Positions 1-6,556 of a stretch of 11,154 nt of DNA are shown here, piece after piece (the first letter of the stretch is position 1; every line of letters starts with the position of its first letter). Source of the stretch: Acidobacteriaceae bacterium. Lineage in GTDB: Bacteria; Acidobacteriota; Terriglobia; Terriglobales; Acidobacteriaceae. The translations under genes were made by a program, and so were the position numbers. The notes under the pieces are model-generated. The model was not told the origin of the DNA, did not search any database, and saw only the letters and a list, made by a program, of their open reading frames with translations. The DNA lies in assembly GCA_030838305.1 (NCBI GenBank), contig JAUTWY010000189.1:1-11154 (forward strand), in the 5' to 3' direction.

Positions 1-346
1 CAAGAAATGAGAGATCGTATTTTGAAACGATCGTGCGAAGTGCATCTAACGCGCGAGTTTCATTGCCCGGCTGAAGAAACACCATGCCGACGCCAAACTC
101 TTCAGGCAGGTTGATGCCCTCAGCGCGAGCGGCTTTGCGGAAGAAAGGCTTCGGAATCGCTACCAGCAAACCGGCGCCATCACCGCTGCGGCCATCGGCG
201 TCCACCCCTCCGCGATGGGCCAGGCGCCTGAGGGCGCTAAGTCCGCGCTCGATCACGGCATGTGACGGGGCTCCGCGCAGTTGCGCGATGAAACCTACCC
301 CACACGCATCATGATCGTTCGAGAATGTAAGGCGACTCTTCGCCAT
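1..346 (-). CDS. gltB: Glutamate synthase large subunit, N-terminal fragment (runs off the left edge)
   Basis: Translating the minus strand from the ATG at 346 gives 115 codons open to the window edge. The product begins MAKSRLTFSNDHDACGVGF. Glutamate synthase transfers the amide of glutamine to 2-oxoglutarate, making two glutamates. Its large subunit starts with a class II glutamine amidotransferase domain whose catalytic Cys is exposed by cleavage of a short propeptide. Here that Cys is residue 15, in DACGVGF. It is followed by the family hallmarks of this domain: SHAVIERGLSALRRLAHRGG, then DGRSGDGAGLL and IPKPFF. An in-frame stop lies four codons upstream (356-358), so ATG 346 is the only sensible start, although no strong ribosome binding site is visible. 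The gene diverges from ilvA. The synthase, FMN and Fe-S parts lie outside the window, so an intact full-length gene is assumed, not seen. Confidence 0.93.
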   Translation of the reverse strand, partial: MAKSRLTFSNDHDACGVGFIAQLRGAPSHAVIERGLSALRRLAHRGGVDADGRSGDGAGLLVAIPKPFFRKAARAEGINLPEEFGVGMVFLQPGNETRALDALRTIVSKYDLSFL

Positions 347-494
347 GCTACTTGTCTAACCGGAAATGTCGCCAAAGTACAATCGTCAATTTTGATGAGG
401 CGCATGGATTTTTCTGCACCTTCACCCTGGTGATTTTCGGTCACCCGGTCTGAGCATCCTGTATCGTGAAGGCTCCATCGGCAGTTCAGGTAAA
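347..494. promoter_or_regulatory. Divergent gltB-ilvA regulatory gap with TCACC/GGTGA half-sites
   Basis: This 148-bp gap separates two divergent genes and must hold both promoters. On the minus strand TTGACG (389-384) is a good -35-like hexamer for gltB, but no convincing -10 lies 16-18 bp further on. Between 422 and 445 there are three 5-bp half-sites, TCACC (422-426), GGTGA (429-433) and TCACC (441-445). They can form either of two small palindromes and could be an operator. No RNA gene or small ORF with a recognisable product is seen. Confidence 0.4.
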
Positions 495-1745
495 ATGGCG
501 ACTTCCGCCGCAATCAGCTCAAGAATGGTCACGCTCCCGGAAATTCAGTCCGCTCTCGGCCGGATTCGCAAATCGATCCACGTGTCTCCGTGCACGCGGT
601 CGGAAACATTTTCCGAACTCACCGGCAATTCCATCTTCCTGAAACTGGAGAACCGGCAGCGAACCGGCGCCTACAAAGAACGGGGCGCGTTGAATAAGCT
701 GCTGAGCCTCACCGCCAACGAGCGTTCGCAAGGAGTGATCGCTGCCTCGGCTGGCAACCATGCGCAGGCCGTCGCCTATCATGCTTCCAAGCTCGGCATC
801 CGGGCAAAGATCGTGATGCCGCTGGCGACGCCGCTGATCAAAGTCTCGGCAACGCGCGGATATGGCGGCGACGTGGTGCTCCATGGCGCGAATTACGATG
901 AGGCTTTTGACGAGGCGTTGCGCCTCAGTGCGCAGGATCATCTCACGTTCGTTCATGCCTTTGACGATGACGCCGTGATCGCAGGGCAGGGAACTCTCGG
1001 CCTTGAATTGCTCGAGCAGTATCCCGATCTTGAGGCGGTGATCGTGCCTATCGGGGGCGGTGGGCTGATCGGCGGCATCAGCTGCGCGCTGAAGGAAACG
1101 AATCCGCGCATTCAGGTGATTGGAGTTCAACCAGCGCGACTGCCTTCAGTCAAGGTCGCGCTGGCAGACGGGAAACCAGTGACACTACCTTCTGCCGTAA
1201 CCATTGCCGATGGCATCGCGGTGCGGCGCGCGGGTGAGCGCACTCTCCCGTTGATCCAGAAATATGTGGACGACGTTGTGACCGTGGAAGAAGAAGAGAT
1301 TGCGAACGCCGTGCTGTTGCTACTGGAAAGAGAAAAAGTTCTTGCCGAAGGAGCGGGCGCGGCGGCGCTGGCCGCGCTGGTGAATCGTCGGATCCCAACG
1401 ATTAAAGATCACGCCGCAAAGAAAATTGCCATCGTAGTGAGTGGCGGCAATATCGATGTAACGCTGCTGGCCCGCATCATTGAGCGCGGCCTGGTCAAAG
1501 ATGGGCGTCTGGTCCGCCTGCGTGTTCATCTGCCCGACTATCCCGGAGCCTTGCACCGGCTTACCGGCATTCTTGCCCAGCATCGCGCCAACATTGTCGA
1601 GACCTCCTATGACCGCGCCTATCACAATGTGAATCTGGGAGACACTGCCATCGACATCACCATGGAGACCCGCGGCCCTGACCACATCGCGGAACTGATT
1701 TCCGCTCTTAGCGCGAACGGCTACACCCACGAAAGAATTCTGTAA
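495..1745 (+). CDS. ilvA: Threonine ammonia-lyase (threonine dehydratase) with one C-terminal ACT domain
   Basis: This PLP enzyme deaminates L-threonine to 2-oxobutyrate and ammonia, the entry step of isoleucine synthesis. The 416-residue product has the fold-type II PLP signature KLENRQRTGAYKERGA, with the Schiff-base Lys at residue 61. It also has SAGNHAQ (85-91), the phosphate-binding glycine loop GGGGL (187-191) and SGGN (316-319). Residues from about 341 to the end form one ACT domain (LPDYPGALHRLTGIL), the usual site of amino-acid feedback control. The length matches the roughly 400-residue single-ACT class. It is longer than catabolic TdcB (about 330, no ACT) and shorter than E. coli IlvA (514, two ACT-like units). 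The start at 495 has a weak CAGG a few bases upstream; Met11 (525) is an alternative. It diverges from gltB and lies upstream of gdhA in the same direction. A purely catabolic role cannot be excluded. Confidence 0.93.
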   Translation: MATSAAISSRMVTLPEIQSALGRIRKSIHVSPCTRSETFSELTGNSIFLKLENRQRTGAYKERGALNKLLSLTANERSQGVIAASAGNHAQAVAYHASKLGIRAKIVMPLATPLIKVSATRGYGGDVVLHGANYDEAFDEALRLSAQDHLTFVHAFDDDAVIAGQGTLGLELLEQYPDLEAVIVPIGGGGLIGGISCALKETNPRIQVIGVQPARLPSVKVALADGKPVTLPSAVTIADGIAVRRAGERTLPLIQKYVDDVVTVEEEEIANAVLLLLEREKVLAEGAGAAALAALVNRRIPTIKDHAAKKIAIVVSGGNIDVTLLARIIERGLVKDGRLVRLRVHLPDYPGALHRLTGILAQHRANIVETSYDRAYHNVNLGDTAIDITMETRGPDHIAELISALSANGYTHERIL

Positions 1746-1755
1746 CGGAAACGCA

Positions 1756-1777
1756 GGGACAGCCCCCTCGGCTGTCC
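1756..1777. repeat. Palindromic repeat, copy 1 (GGACAGCC stem)
   Basis: An 8-bp perfect inverted repeat, GGACAGCC (1757-1764) and GGCTGTCC (1770-1777), encloses a 5-base loop CCCTC. It lies 11 bases after the ilvA stop codon. It has no T-run behind it, so it is not a canonical intrinsic terminator. A near-identical copy lies after gdhA (3363-3385). Both sit in short gaps just after stop codons, which is typical of REP-like elements. Confidence 0.75.
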
Positions 1778-1831
1778 GGCCAAGTATAGCAAGGCGTTCC
1801 GGATTCATCACTTTCCCAATCATGAAACCAG

Positions 1832-1859
1832 TTGCTTGCAGACCCAACAGGCGTATCCT
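1832..1859 (+). promoter_or_regulatory. Possible sigma70-type promoter for gdhA
   Basis: TTGCTT (1832-1837) and TATCCT (1854-1859) are separated by 16 bp, about 70 bp upstream of the gdhA start. The matches to consensus are moderate and the site is offered only as the best candidate in the ilvA-gdhA gap. Confidence 0.3.
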
Positions 1860-1913
1860 TTCAAAGGCTGGGACTGAAAGCGTCAATCCCATGCGGCGAT
1901 AATCACTGAAGTA

Positions 1914-1927
1914 CCTACGGAGGTAGG
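1914..1927 (+). promoter_or_regulatory. gdhA ribosome binding site inside a small hairpin
   Basis: GGAGGT (1919-1924) lies 6 bases before the gdhA ATG and is the strongest Shine-Dalgarno site on the left half of the window. It fixes the start at 1931. The site sits within CCTAC (1914-1918), GGAG loop (1919-1922), GTAGG (1923-1927), a perfect 5-bp stem with most of the ribosome binding site in the loop. Confidence 0.6.
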
Positions 1928-1930
1928 ACC

Positions 1931-3331
1931 ATGACTTCTAGCACTCTCACCTCGTCCGGAATCAAAGCTCCCGGCGATTACATTGAAGATGTGATGAGCA
2001 GTGTAAAGGCGAAGAATCCGGCCGAACCTGAATTCCATCAGGCAGTGCGGGAGGTATTCGATTCCCTGCGTTTAGTTTTGGCGAAGCACCCCGAGTACCA
2101 GTCAAACCGTATCCTCGACAGAATCGTCGAGCCGGAGCGCGTTCTGATGTTTCGCGTGCCTTGGGTGGACGACCAGGGCGGGGTGCAGGTGAACCGCGGT
2201 TTCCGCATTGAGATGAATAGCGCGATCGGACCCTACAAAGGCGGCTTGCGCTTCCATCCCTCGGTGAATCTTGGCATTTTAAAGTTCTTGGCATTCGAAC
2301 AGGTCTTCAAGAATTCGCTGACCACGCTGCCCATGGGCGGCGGGAAGGGTGGTTCGGATTTCGACCCGAAAGGTAAGAGCGACAACGAAGTGATGCGTTT
2401 CTGCCAGAGTTTCATGACCGAACTGCAGCGCCACATCGGCCCGAACACGGATGTTCCCGCCGGCGATATTGGCGTGGGCGGACGCGAGATCGGTTACCTC
2501 TTCGGGCAATACAAGCGGTTGCGCAATGAATTTACCGGAGTGCTTACAGGCAAGGGGTTGAACTGGGGCGGATCTTTGATTCGTCCGGAAGCTACCGGCT
2601 ACGGCTGCGTGTATTTCGCCGAAGAAATGCTAAAGAGCCGCAAGGACTCGTTCGATGGCAAACTCTGTCTGGTTTCCGGCAGCGGCAACGTCTCGCAATA
2701 CACCATCGAGAAGCTGCTCGATCTCGGTGCGAAGCCGGTGACCGTGTCTGATTCGAATGGCGTGATATACGATCCCGATGGCATCGATCGCGAGAAGCTA
2801 GCTTATGTACTCGAACTAAAGAATGTACGCCGTGGGCGCATCCGTGATTATTCGGACCGCTACAAGAAAGCGATCTTCATGCCGACGGATATGAAGCTGG
2901 AGCACAACCCGCTGTGGAATATCAAGGCGGATTGCGCTTTCCCCAGCGCCACGCAGAACGAGATCACCGCAAAAGATGCTGCGAACTTATTGAAGAATGG
3001 CATCAATCTGGTCGCTGAGGGCGCGAATATGCCGAGCACGCTCGAAGCTACCAAACTATTTCTGGATGCCAAGATTCTCTATGGTCCGGCAAAGGCGGCG
3101 AACGCGGGCGGCGTGGCCACATCGGGTCTCGAAATGTCGCAGAACAGCGCGCGTATTTCCTGGACCCGAGAGGAAGTGGATGACCGGCTGCACAAAATCA
3201 TGATCGCCATCCACCGCAACTGCTACGAAACGGCGGAGAAATACGGCACGCCCGGCAACCTGGTCAACGGTGCCAACATTGCAGGTTTCATGAAAGTAGC
3301 CGATGCCATGCTGGATCAGGGCTTGGTGTAG
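1931..3331 (+). CDS. gdhA: Glutamate dehydrogenase, hexameric NADP type
   Basis: The enzyme reductively aminates 2-oxoglutarate with ammonium to give glutamate. The 466-residue protein carries the family blocks in order. GPYKGGLRFHPSV starts at residue 100, with substrate-binding Lys103. PMGGGKGGSDFDP follows, with the Lys equivalent to the catalytic one at 139. DVPAGDIGVG has the catalytic Asp at 179. The dinucleotide-binding segment SGSGNVSQY comes next, and GANMPST and AKAANAGGVA lie near the C-terminus. It is about 20 residues longer than E. coli GdhA (447); the extra part is a Ser/Thr-rich N-terminus. The strong Shine-Dalgarno site at 1919-1924 supports the start. NADP rather than NAD preference is inferred from overall similarity to the bacterial hexameric class. 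Its neighbourhood with gltB (the alternative ammonia-assimilation route) and ilvA (which releases ammonia) fits nitrogen metabolism. Confidence 0.96.
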   Translation: MTSSTLTSSGIKAPGDYIEDVMSSVKAKNPAEPEFHQAVREVFDSLRLVLAKHPEYQSNRILDRIVEPERVLMFRVPWVDDQGGVQVNRGFRIEMNSAIGPYKGGLRFHPSVNLGILKFLAFEQVFKNSLTTLPMGGGKGGSDFDPKGKSDNEVMRFCQSFMTELQRHIGPNTDVPAGDIGVGGREIGYLFGQYKRLRNEFTGVLTGKGLNWGGSLIRPEATGYGCVYFAEEMLKSRKDSFDGKLCLVSGSGNVSQYTIEKLLDLGAKPVTVSDSNGVIYDPDGIDREKLAYVLELKNVRRGRIRDYSDRYKKAIFMPTDMKLEHNPLWNIKADCAFPSATQNEITAKDAANLLKNGINLVAEGANMPSTLEATKLFLDAKILYGPAKAANAGGVATSGLEMSQNSARISWTREEVDDRLHKIMIAIHRNCYETAEKYGTPGNLVNGANIAGFMKVADAMLDQGLV

Positions 3332-3362
3332 AAAAGTAGAAGATGTAGAGATGAGACATGCG

Positions 3363-3401
3363 GGGACAGCCGCCCTCGGCTGTCCAGTCGGGCGAAGCCC
3401 G
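3363..3401. repeat. Palindromic repeat, copy 2, with a second adjoining hairpin
   Basis: GGACAGCC (3364-3371) and GGCTGTCC (3378-3385) form the same 8-bp stem as copy 1, with a 6-base loop GCCCTC. A second perfect hairpin follows immediately: CGGGC (3389-3393), GAA, GCCCG (3397-3401). The element lies about 30 bases after the gdhA stop and has no T-run. The rest of the 3332-3488 gap shows nothing clear except the ribosome binding site of the next gene. Confidence 0.75.
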
Positions 3402-3488
3402 GCCGTGCGTGCGGCTTCTGAAATCGCGGTGCATGCGTTCCACCCCGCCTCTGTTTGATGCTGGCAGAACGACCTAGGATATGGCTGC

Positions 3489-6464
3489 ATGACCACCCGC
3501 ACCATCGCCGAGCCCCTCCTCGATGCCGAGGCCCGCCTCGAAGGCTTCGACAACCTAATGCCCTTCAAGGTCCAGAACATTCTTCTGGTCTCCAGCCTCT
3601 ACGACTCATTCATTCTCCGCGAAGACGGCCGCCTCAACGAGCTGCTGATCGATGAATCGCTCGAACTGAATCCACAACACATTCCCGGCATTACACACGT
3701 CGCCTCCTGCGCTGAGGCGCTGGAACTAGCTCGTTCGCAGCCGCGATTCAATCTGATTGTCACGAACCTCGCCGTGGGCGATATGACCGCCGCCGAGTTG
3801 GCGCGCGAGGTGAAGCGGGCAGGCCTTGATGTCCCTGTGGTCGTGCTGGCCTACGACTACCGCGAAGTGAAGAACTTCATCAGCCGAAATCCGATCACCA
3901 ATATCGAACGAATTTTCTTGTGGCAGGGAAATGCGCGCATCCTCATCGCCATCGTCAAATATATTGAGGACAAGCGCAACGTTTTACACGACACCCGCGC
4001 CATGGGAGTGCCGGTGTTGCTCGTAGTGGAAGACAACATCCGTTACTATTCGTCGTTCCTGCCGGTGATCTATACCGAGCTGATCAAGCAGTCTCGCCGC
4101 GTCATTCAGGAAGGCATCAACGTTGCGCACAAACTTGTGCGGATGCAGGCCCGCCCGAAAATTTTACTGAGTTCGAACTTTGAAGATGCGGCACAATTGG
4201 TGCAGGAGTATCGCGATTACCTGTTTGGCCTTGTTTCGGACGTGGAATTTCCCTGGGAAGGGAAACTCAGCCCTGAGGCGGGCTTTGAGCTGGCCCGCCT
4301 GATGAAGGCTCTCGTAGCCGATGTGCCTGTAGTTCTTCAGACCAGCCGGACGGAATTCCGTCCGCGCGCGCAGGCCGAGGGATATTCCTTCTTGCGCAAG
4401 CGCTCGCCTACGTTATTAAAAGATCTGCGCCGGATTCTCACCGAGCAGTTCGGCTTTGGCGATTTCGTATTTCGTCTGCCGGACCTGAGGGAAGTAGGCC
4501 GCGCCAAGGACTTAAATCAGCTCGAAGAACAGTTGCAGATCGTTCCCGCCGAAAGCCTGACCTACCACGCGCAGAGCAACCACTTTTCTCATTGGCTGAT
4601 GGCTCGAACGGAATTTGCTCTGGCCGCGAAGTTGCGGCCTCGCAAGGTTTCCGACTTTACCGGTCCTGAACACTTGCGCAGCGACCTGATTGAATCCATC
4701 AACGATTACCGGCGCGAGCAAAGCGAACTGGTCATCGGCGACTTCAACGCCGATACTTTCAAACCTTCGGAATCAAGTTTCCTGCGCATCGGAGCTGGAT
4801 CGTTGGGAGGCAAGGCCCGTGGCCTCGCCTTCATTCGCCATCTTTTGCGCAAGAGCCGCATTGTGCGGCGTTTTCCCGGCATTCGCATCGCGGTGCCGCC
4901 CGCCCTGGTTCTGGCCACCGATGCCTTCGATCAGTTCATGACGGAAAATAACCTGCTCGATTTTGTCTTGCAATGCGAAGACGACGCCGAGATTCTAGAA
5001 AGGTTTTTGTCTGCCCCGCTCTCCGCCAAGTTGCAAGATGACTTAAAGGCCTACCTTGAGCAAGTGGAGTATCCACTTGCGGTCCGCTCGTCGAGCTTGC
5101 TCGAAGACTCGCAGTACCAACCGTTTACCGGAGTGTATGAAACGTTCATGCTGGGCAATCAGTCGGCAGATCCCGACGTACGCTTAGCGGAATTAATCGA
5201 CGCCATCAAGCGCGTCTACGCCTCCACGTTCAGCCGCCACGCCAAGGCCTACGTACGCGCCACTCCTTACCGCCTGGAAGAAGAAAAGATGGCTGTAATT
5301 GTTCAGCAACTTGTGGGTACCGCGCACGGATGCCGTTTTTATCCCGATTTCTCAGGGGTGGTGCGCTCACACAATTTCTATCCCATACCGCCGATGACCT
5401 TCGCGGATGGAATCGCCGCAGTGGCTTTAGGATTGGGTCGAGCCGTGGTCGATGGCGGGAAGTGTCTGAGCTTCTGCCCACGCTATCCCCAGAGTCTATT
5501 GCAATTTTCTTCGGTCGATGACATCCTCGCGAACTCCCAAACCGAGTTTTGGGCTCTCGAGTTGGACGGCATTCCTCAAGGACGTCCCGGCCATCTGCAC
5601 GAGATGCGATACAGCCTCGACGCCGCCGAATCAGATGGAACGCTGTCCGCCGTCGGTTCGACCTACTCGGTCGATAATCAGGCTGTCTACGACGGCCTGA
5701 GCCGGCCCGGCATGCGCATTGTGAGCTTCGCTCCGATGCTCAAACACGGCCTGTTTCCGCTGGCTGCGATTCTCGAAACGCTGGTGAAGGCAGGGGAAGA
5801 TGCGTTGGGGATTCCCGTCGAAATCGAGTTTGCGGTTCGCCTGCCCCAGCGAACTGGCGAAGCGGCAGAGTTTGGTTTTTTGCAAGTTCGCCCTCTGACT
5901 CTATCGCGCGATCACCACGATCTGCTCGTCGACAACGTTGATCCGCGACAATTGCTTTGCCAAAGCAGCAAGGTGCTGGGAAACGGGCGCGTCGAGAGTT
6001 TGTATGACATCGTGGTCGTCGACTCGCAACGCTTCGAACGCAGCCGTAGCCAGGAAGTCGCCAAAGCGGTTGCGCATCTCAATGGCTTGCTCAGCGCCGA
6101 GAACCGGCCCTATCTCCTGATTGGAGTGGGTCGCTGGGGATCGAATGATCCCTGGCTGGGAATTCCGGTGGAGTGGGACGAAATCTCCGGCGCGCGCGTC
6201 ATCGTCGAGGCTGGGTTCCGCGATTTTCGTGTGACCCCTTCGCAGGGCAGCCATTTCTTTCAGAACCTAACCGCATTTCAAATCGGTTACTTCACCGTGA
6301 ATCCCGATGCGGGCGAAGGTTCGGTGGACTGGGAATGGCTGAGCGCGCAGCCTTCCGAGGACGAAGACGGATGCGTTCGCCACTTGCACTTCGCGAATCC
6401 GATACGGGTGGTTATGAACAGCAGAATCAGCAAGGGCACTATTCTCAAGCCGGACGCGATCTAG
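3489..6464 (+). CDS. Tandem receiver-like domains fused to a PEP synthase/PPDK-type nucleotide-binding domain
   Basis: The product has 991 residues. Residues about 28-165 look like a receiver fold, but the phosphoacceptor position is Asn93 (LIVTNL). Residues about 174-320 look like a second receiver with the usual set: acidic pair Glu181-Asp182, phosphoacceptor-like Asp251 (VSDVEFP), Thr285/Ser286 and Lys304 (FLRKRSP). From about 430 there is a PPDK N-terminal (ATP-grasp-like) domain with GGKARGL (440-446) and VRSSSLLEDS (532-541, Arg533), followed by FTGVYETF and LQVRPLTLS. The C-terminus carries GRWGSNDPWLGIPV (from 881) and SQGSHFFQ (918-925). The swivelling phosphohistidine domain and the PEP/pyruvate TIM barrel of true PEP synthase are missing, so it is unlikely to make PEP alone. 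The role is unknown; ATP-dependent phosphotransfer to a partner is a guess. The start has AGGA at 3476-3479, 9 bases upstream. Confidence 0.88.
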   Translation: MTTRTIAEPLLDAEARLEGFDNLMPFKVQNILLVSSLYDSFILREDGRLNELLIDESLELNPQHIPGITHVASCAEALELARSQPRFNLIVTNLAVGDMTAAELAREVKRAGLDVPVVVLAYDYREVKNFISRNPITNIERIFLWQGNARILIAIVKYIEDKRNVLHDTRAMGVPVLLVVEDNIRYYSSFLPVIYTELIKQSRRVIQEGINVAHKLVRMQARPKILLSSNFEDAAQLVQEYRDYLFGLVSDVEFPWEGKLSPEAGFELARLMKALVADVPVVLQTSRTEFRPRAQAEGYSFLRKRSPTLLKDLRRILTEQFGFGDFVFRLPDLREVGRAKDLNQLEEQLQIVPAESLTYHAQSNHFSHWLMARTEFALAAKLRPRKVSDFTGPEHLRSDLIESINDYRREQSELVIGDFNADTFKPSESSFLRIGAGSLGGKARGLAFIRHLLRKSRIVRRFPGIRIAVPPALVLATDAFDQFMTENNLLDFVLQCEDDAEILERFLSAPLSAKLQDDLKAYLEQVEYPLAVRSSSLLEDSQYQPFTGVYETFMLGNQSADPDVRLAELIDAIKRVYASTFSRHAKAYVRATPYRLEEEKMAVIVQQLVGTAHGCRFYPDFSGVVRSHNFYPIPPMTFADGIAAVALGLGRAVVDGGKCLSFCPRYPQSLLQFSSVDDILANSQTEFWALELDGIPQGRPGHLHEMRYSLDAAESDGTLSAVGSTYSVDNQAVYDGLSRPGMRIVSFAPMLKHGLFPLAAILETLVKAGEDALGIPVEIEFAVRLPQRTGEAAEFGFLQVRPLTLSRDHHDLLVDNVDPRQLLCQSSKVLGNGRVESLYDIVVVDSQRFERSRSQEVAKAVAHLNGLLSAENRPYLLIGVGRWGSNDPWLGIPVEWDEISGARVIVEAGFRDFRVTPSQGSHFFQNLTAFQIGYFTVNPDAGEGSVDWEWLSAQPSEDEDGCVRHLHFANPIRVVMNSRISKGTILKPDAI

Positions 6465-6465
6465 A

Positions 6466-6521
6466 ACGACGCATGCGCCGTACGATGAGAAGGACCTTCT
6501 GCGTCGTGGTTGCCGGTTTTT
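6466..6521 (+). terminator. Possible terminator in the convergent gap
   Basis: ACGACGCA (6466-6473) and TGCGTCGT (6500-6507) form a perfect 8-bp stem beginning right after the stop codon at 6464. Inside and overlapping it is AGAAGG-A-CCTTCT (6488-6500). A run of five T follows at 6517-6521. The 9-base gap between stem and T-run makes this weaker than a classical intrinsic terminator. The genes on both sides converge here, so termination is expected. Confidence 0.35.
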
Positions 6522-6556
6522 CGAATCCCAAGTGCCGCTTGCCGTCTCCTCTGCAA

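Noticed and set aside
84..314. Plus-strand ORF at the left edge
   Set aside because: It is antisense to the gltB fragment, whose translation matches the glutamate synthase amidotransferase domain residue by residue.
295..513. 72-codon minus-strand ORF in the gltB-ilvA gap
   Set aside because: It overlaps the starts of both divergent genes and occupies the space their promoters need; the product is not recognisable.
519..1130. 203-codon minus-strand ORF inside ilvA
   Set aside because: It is a shadow of a strongly supported PLP enzyme gene; its Arg/His-rich translation has no recognisable motif.
1320..1892. 190-codon minus-strand ORF across the end of ilvA
   Set aside because: It is antisense to the ACT domain and the repeat, and has no recognisable domain or convincing ribosome binding site.
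3056..3580. 174-codon minus-strand ORF across the gdhA end and the start of the next gene
   Set aside because: It is antisense to two clearly recognised genes, spans the palindromic repeat, and its translation shows no recognisable domain.
3489..6464. Calling the 991-residue protein a PEP synthase (ppsA) or pyruvate phosphate dikinase
   Set aside because: The phosphohistidine and PEP/pyruvate-binding domains are not found, so the catalytic cycle of those enzymes could not be completed by this protein alone.
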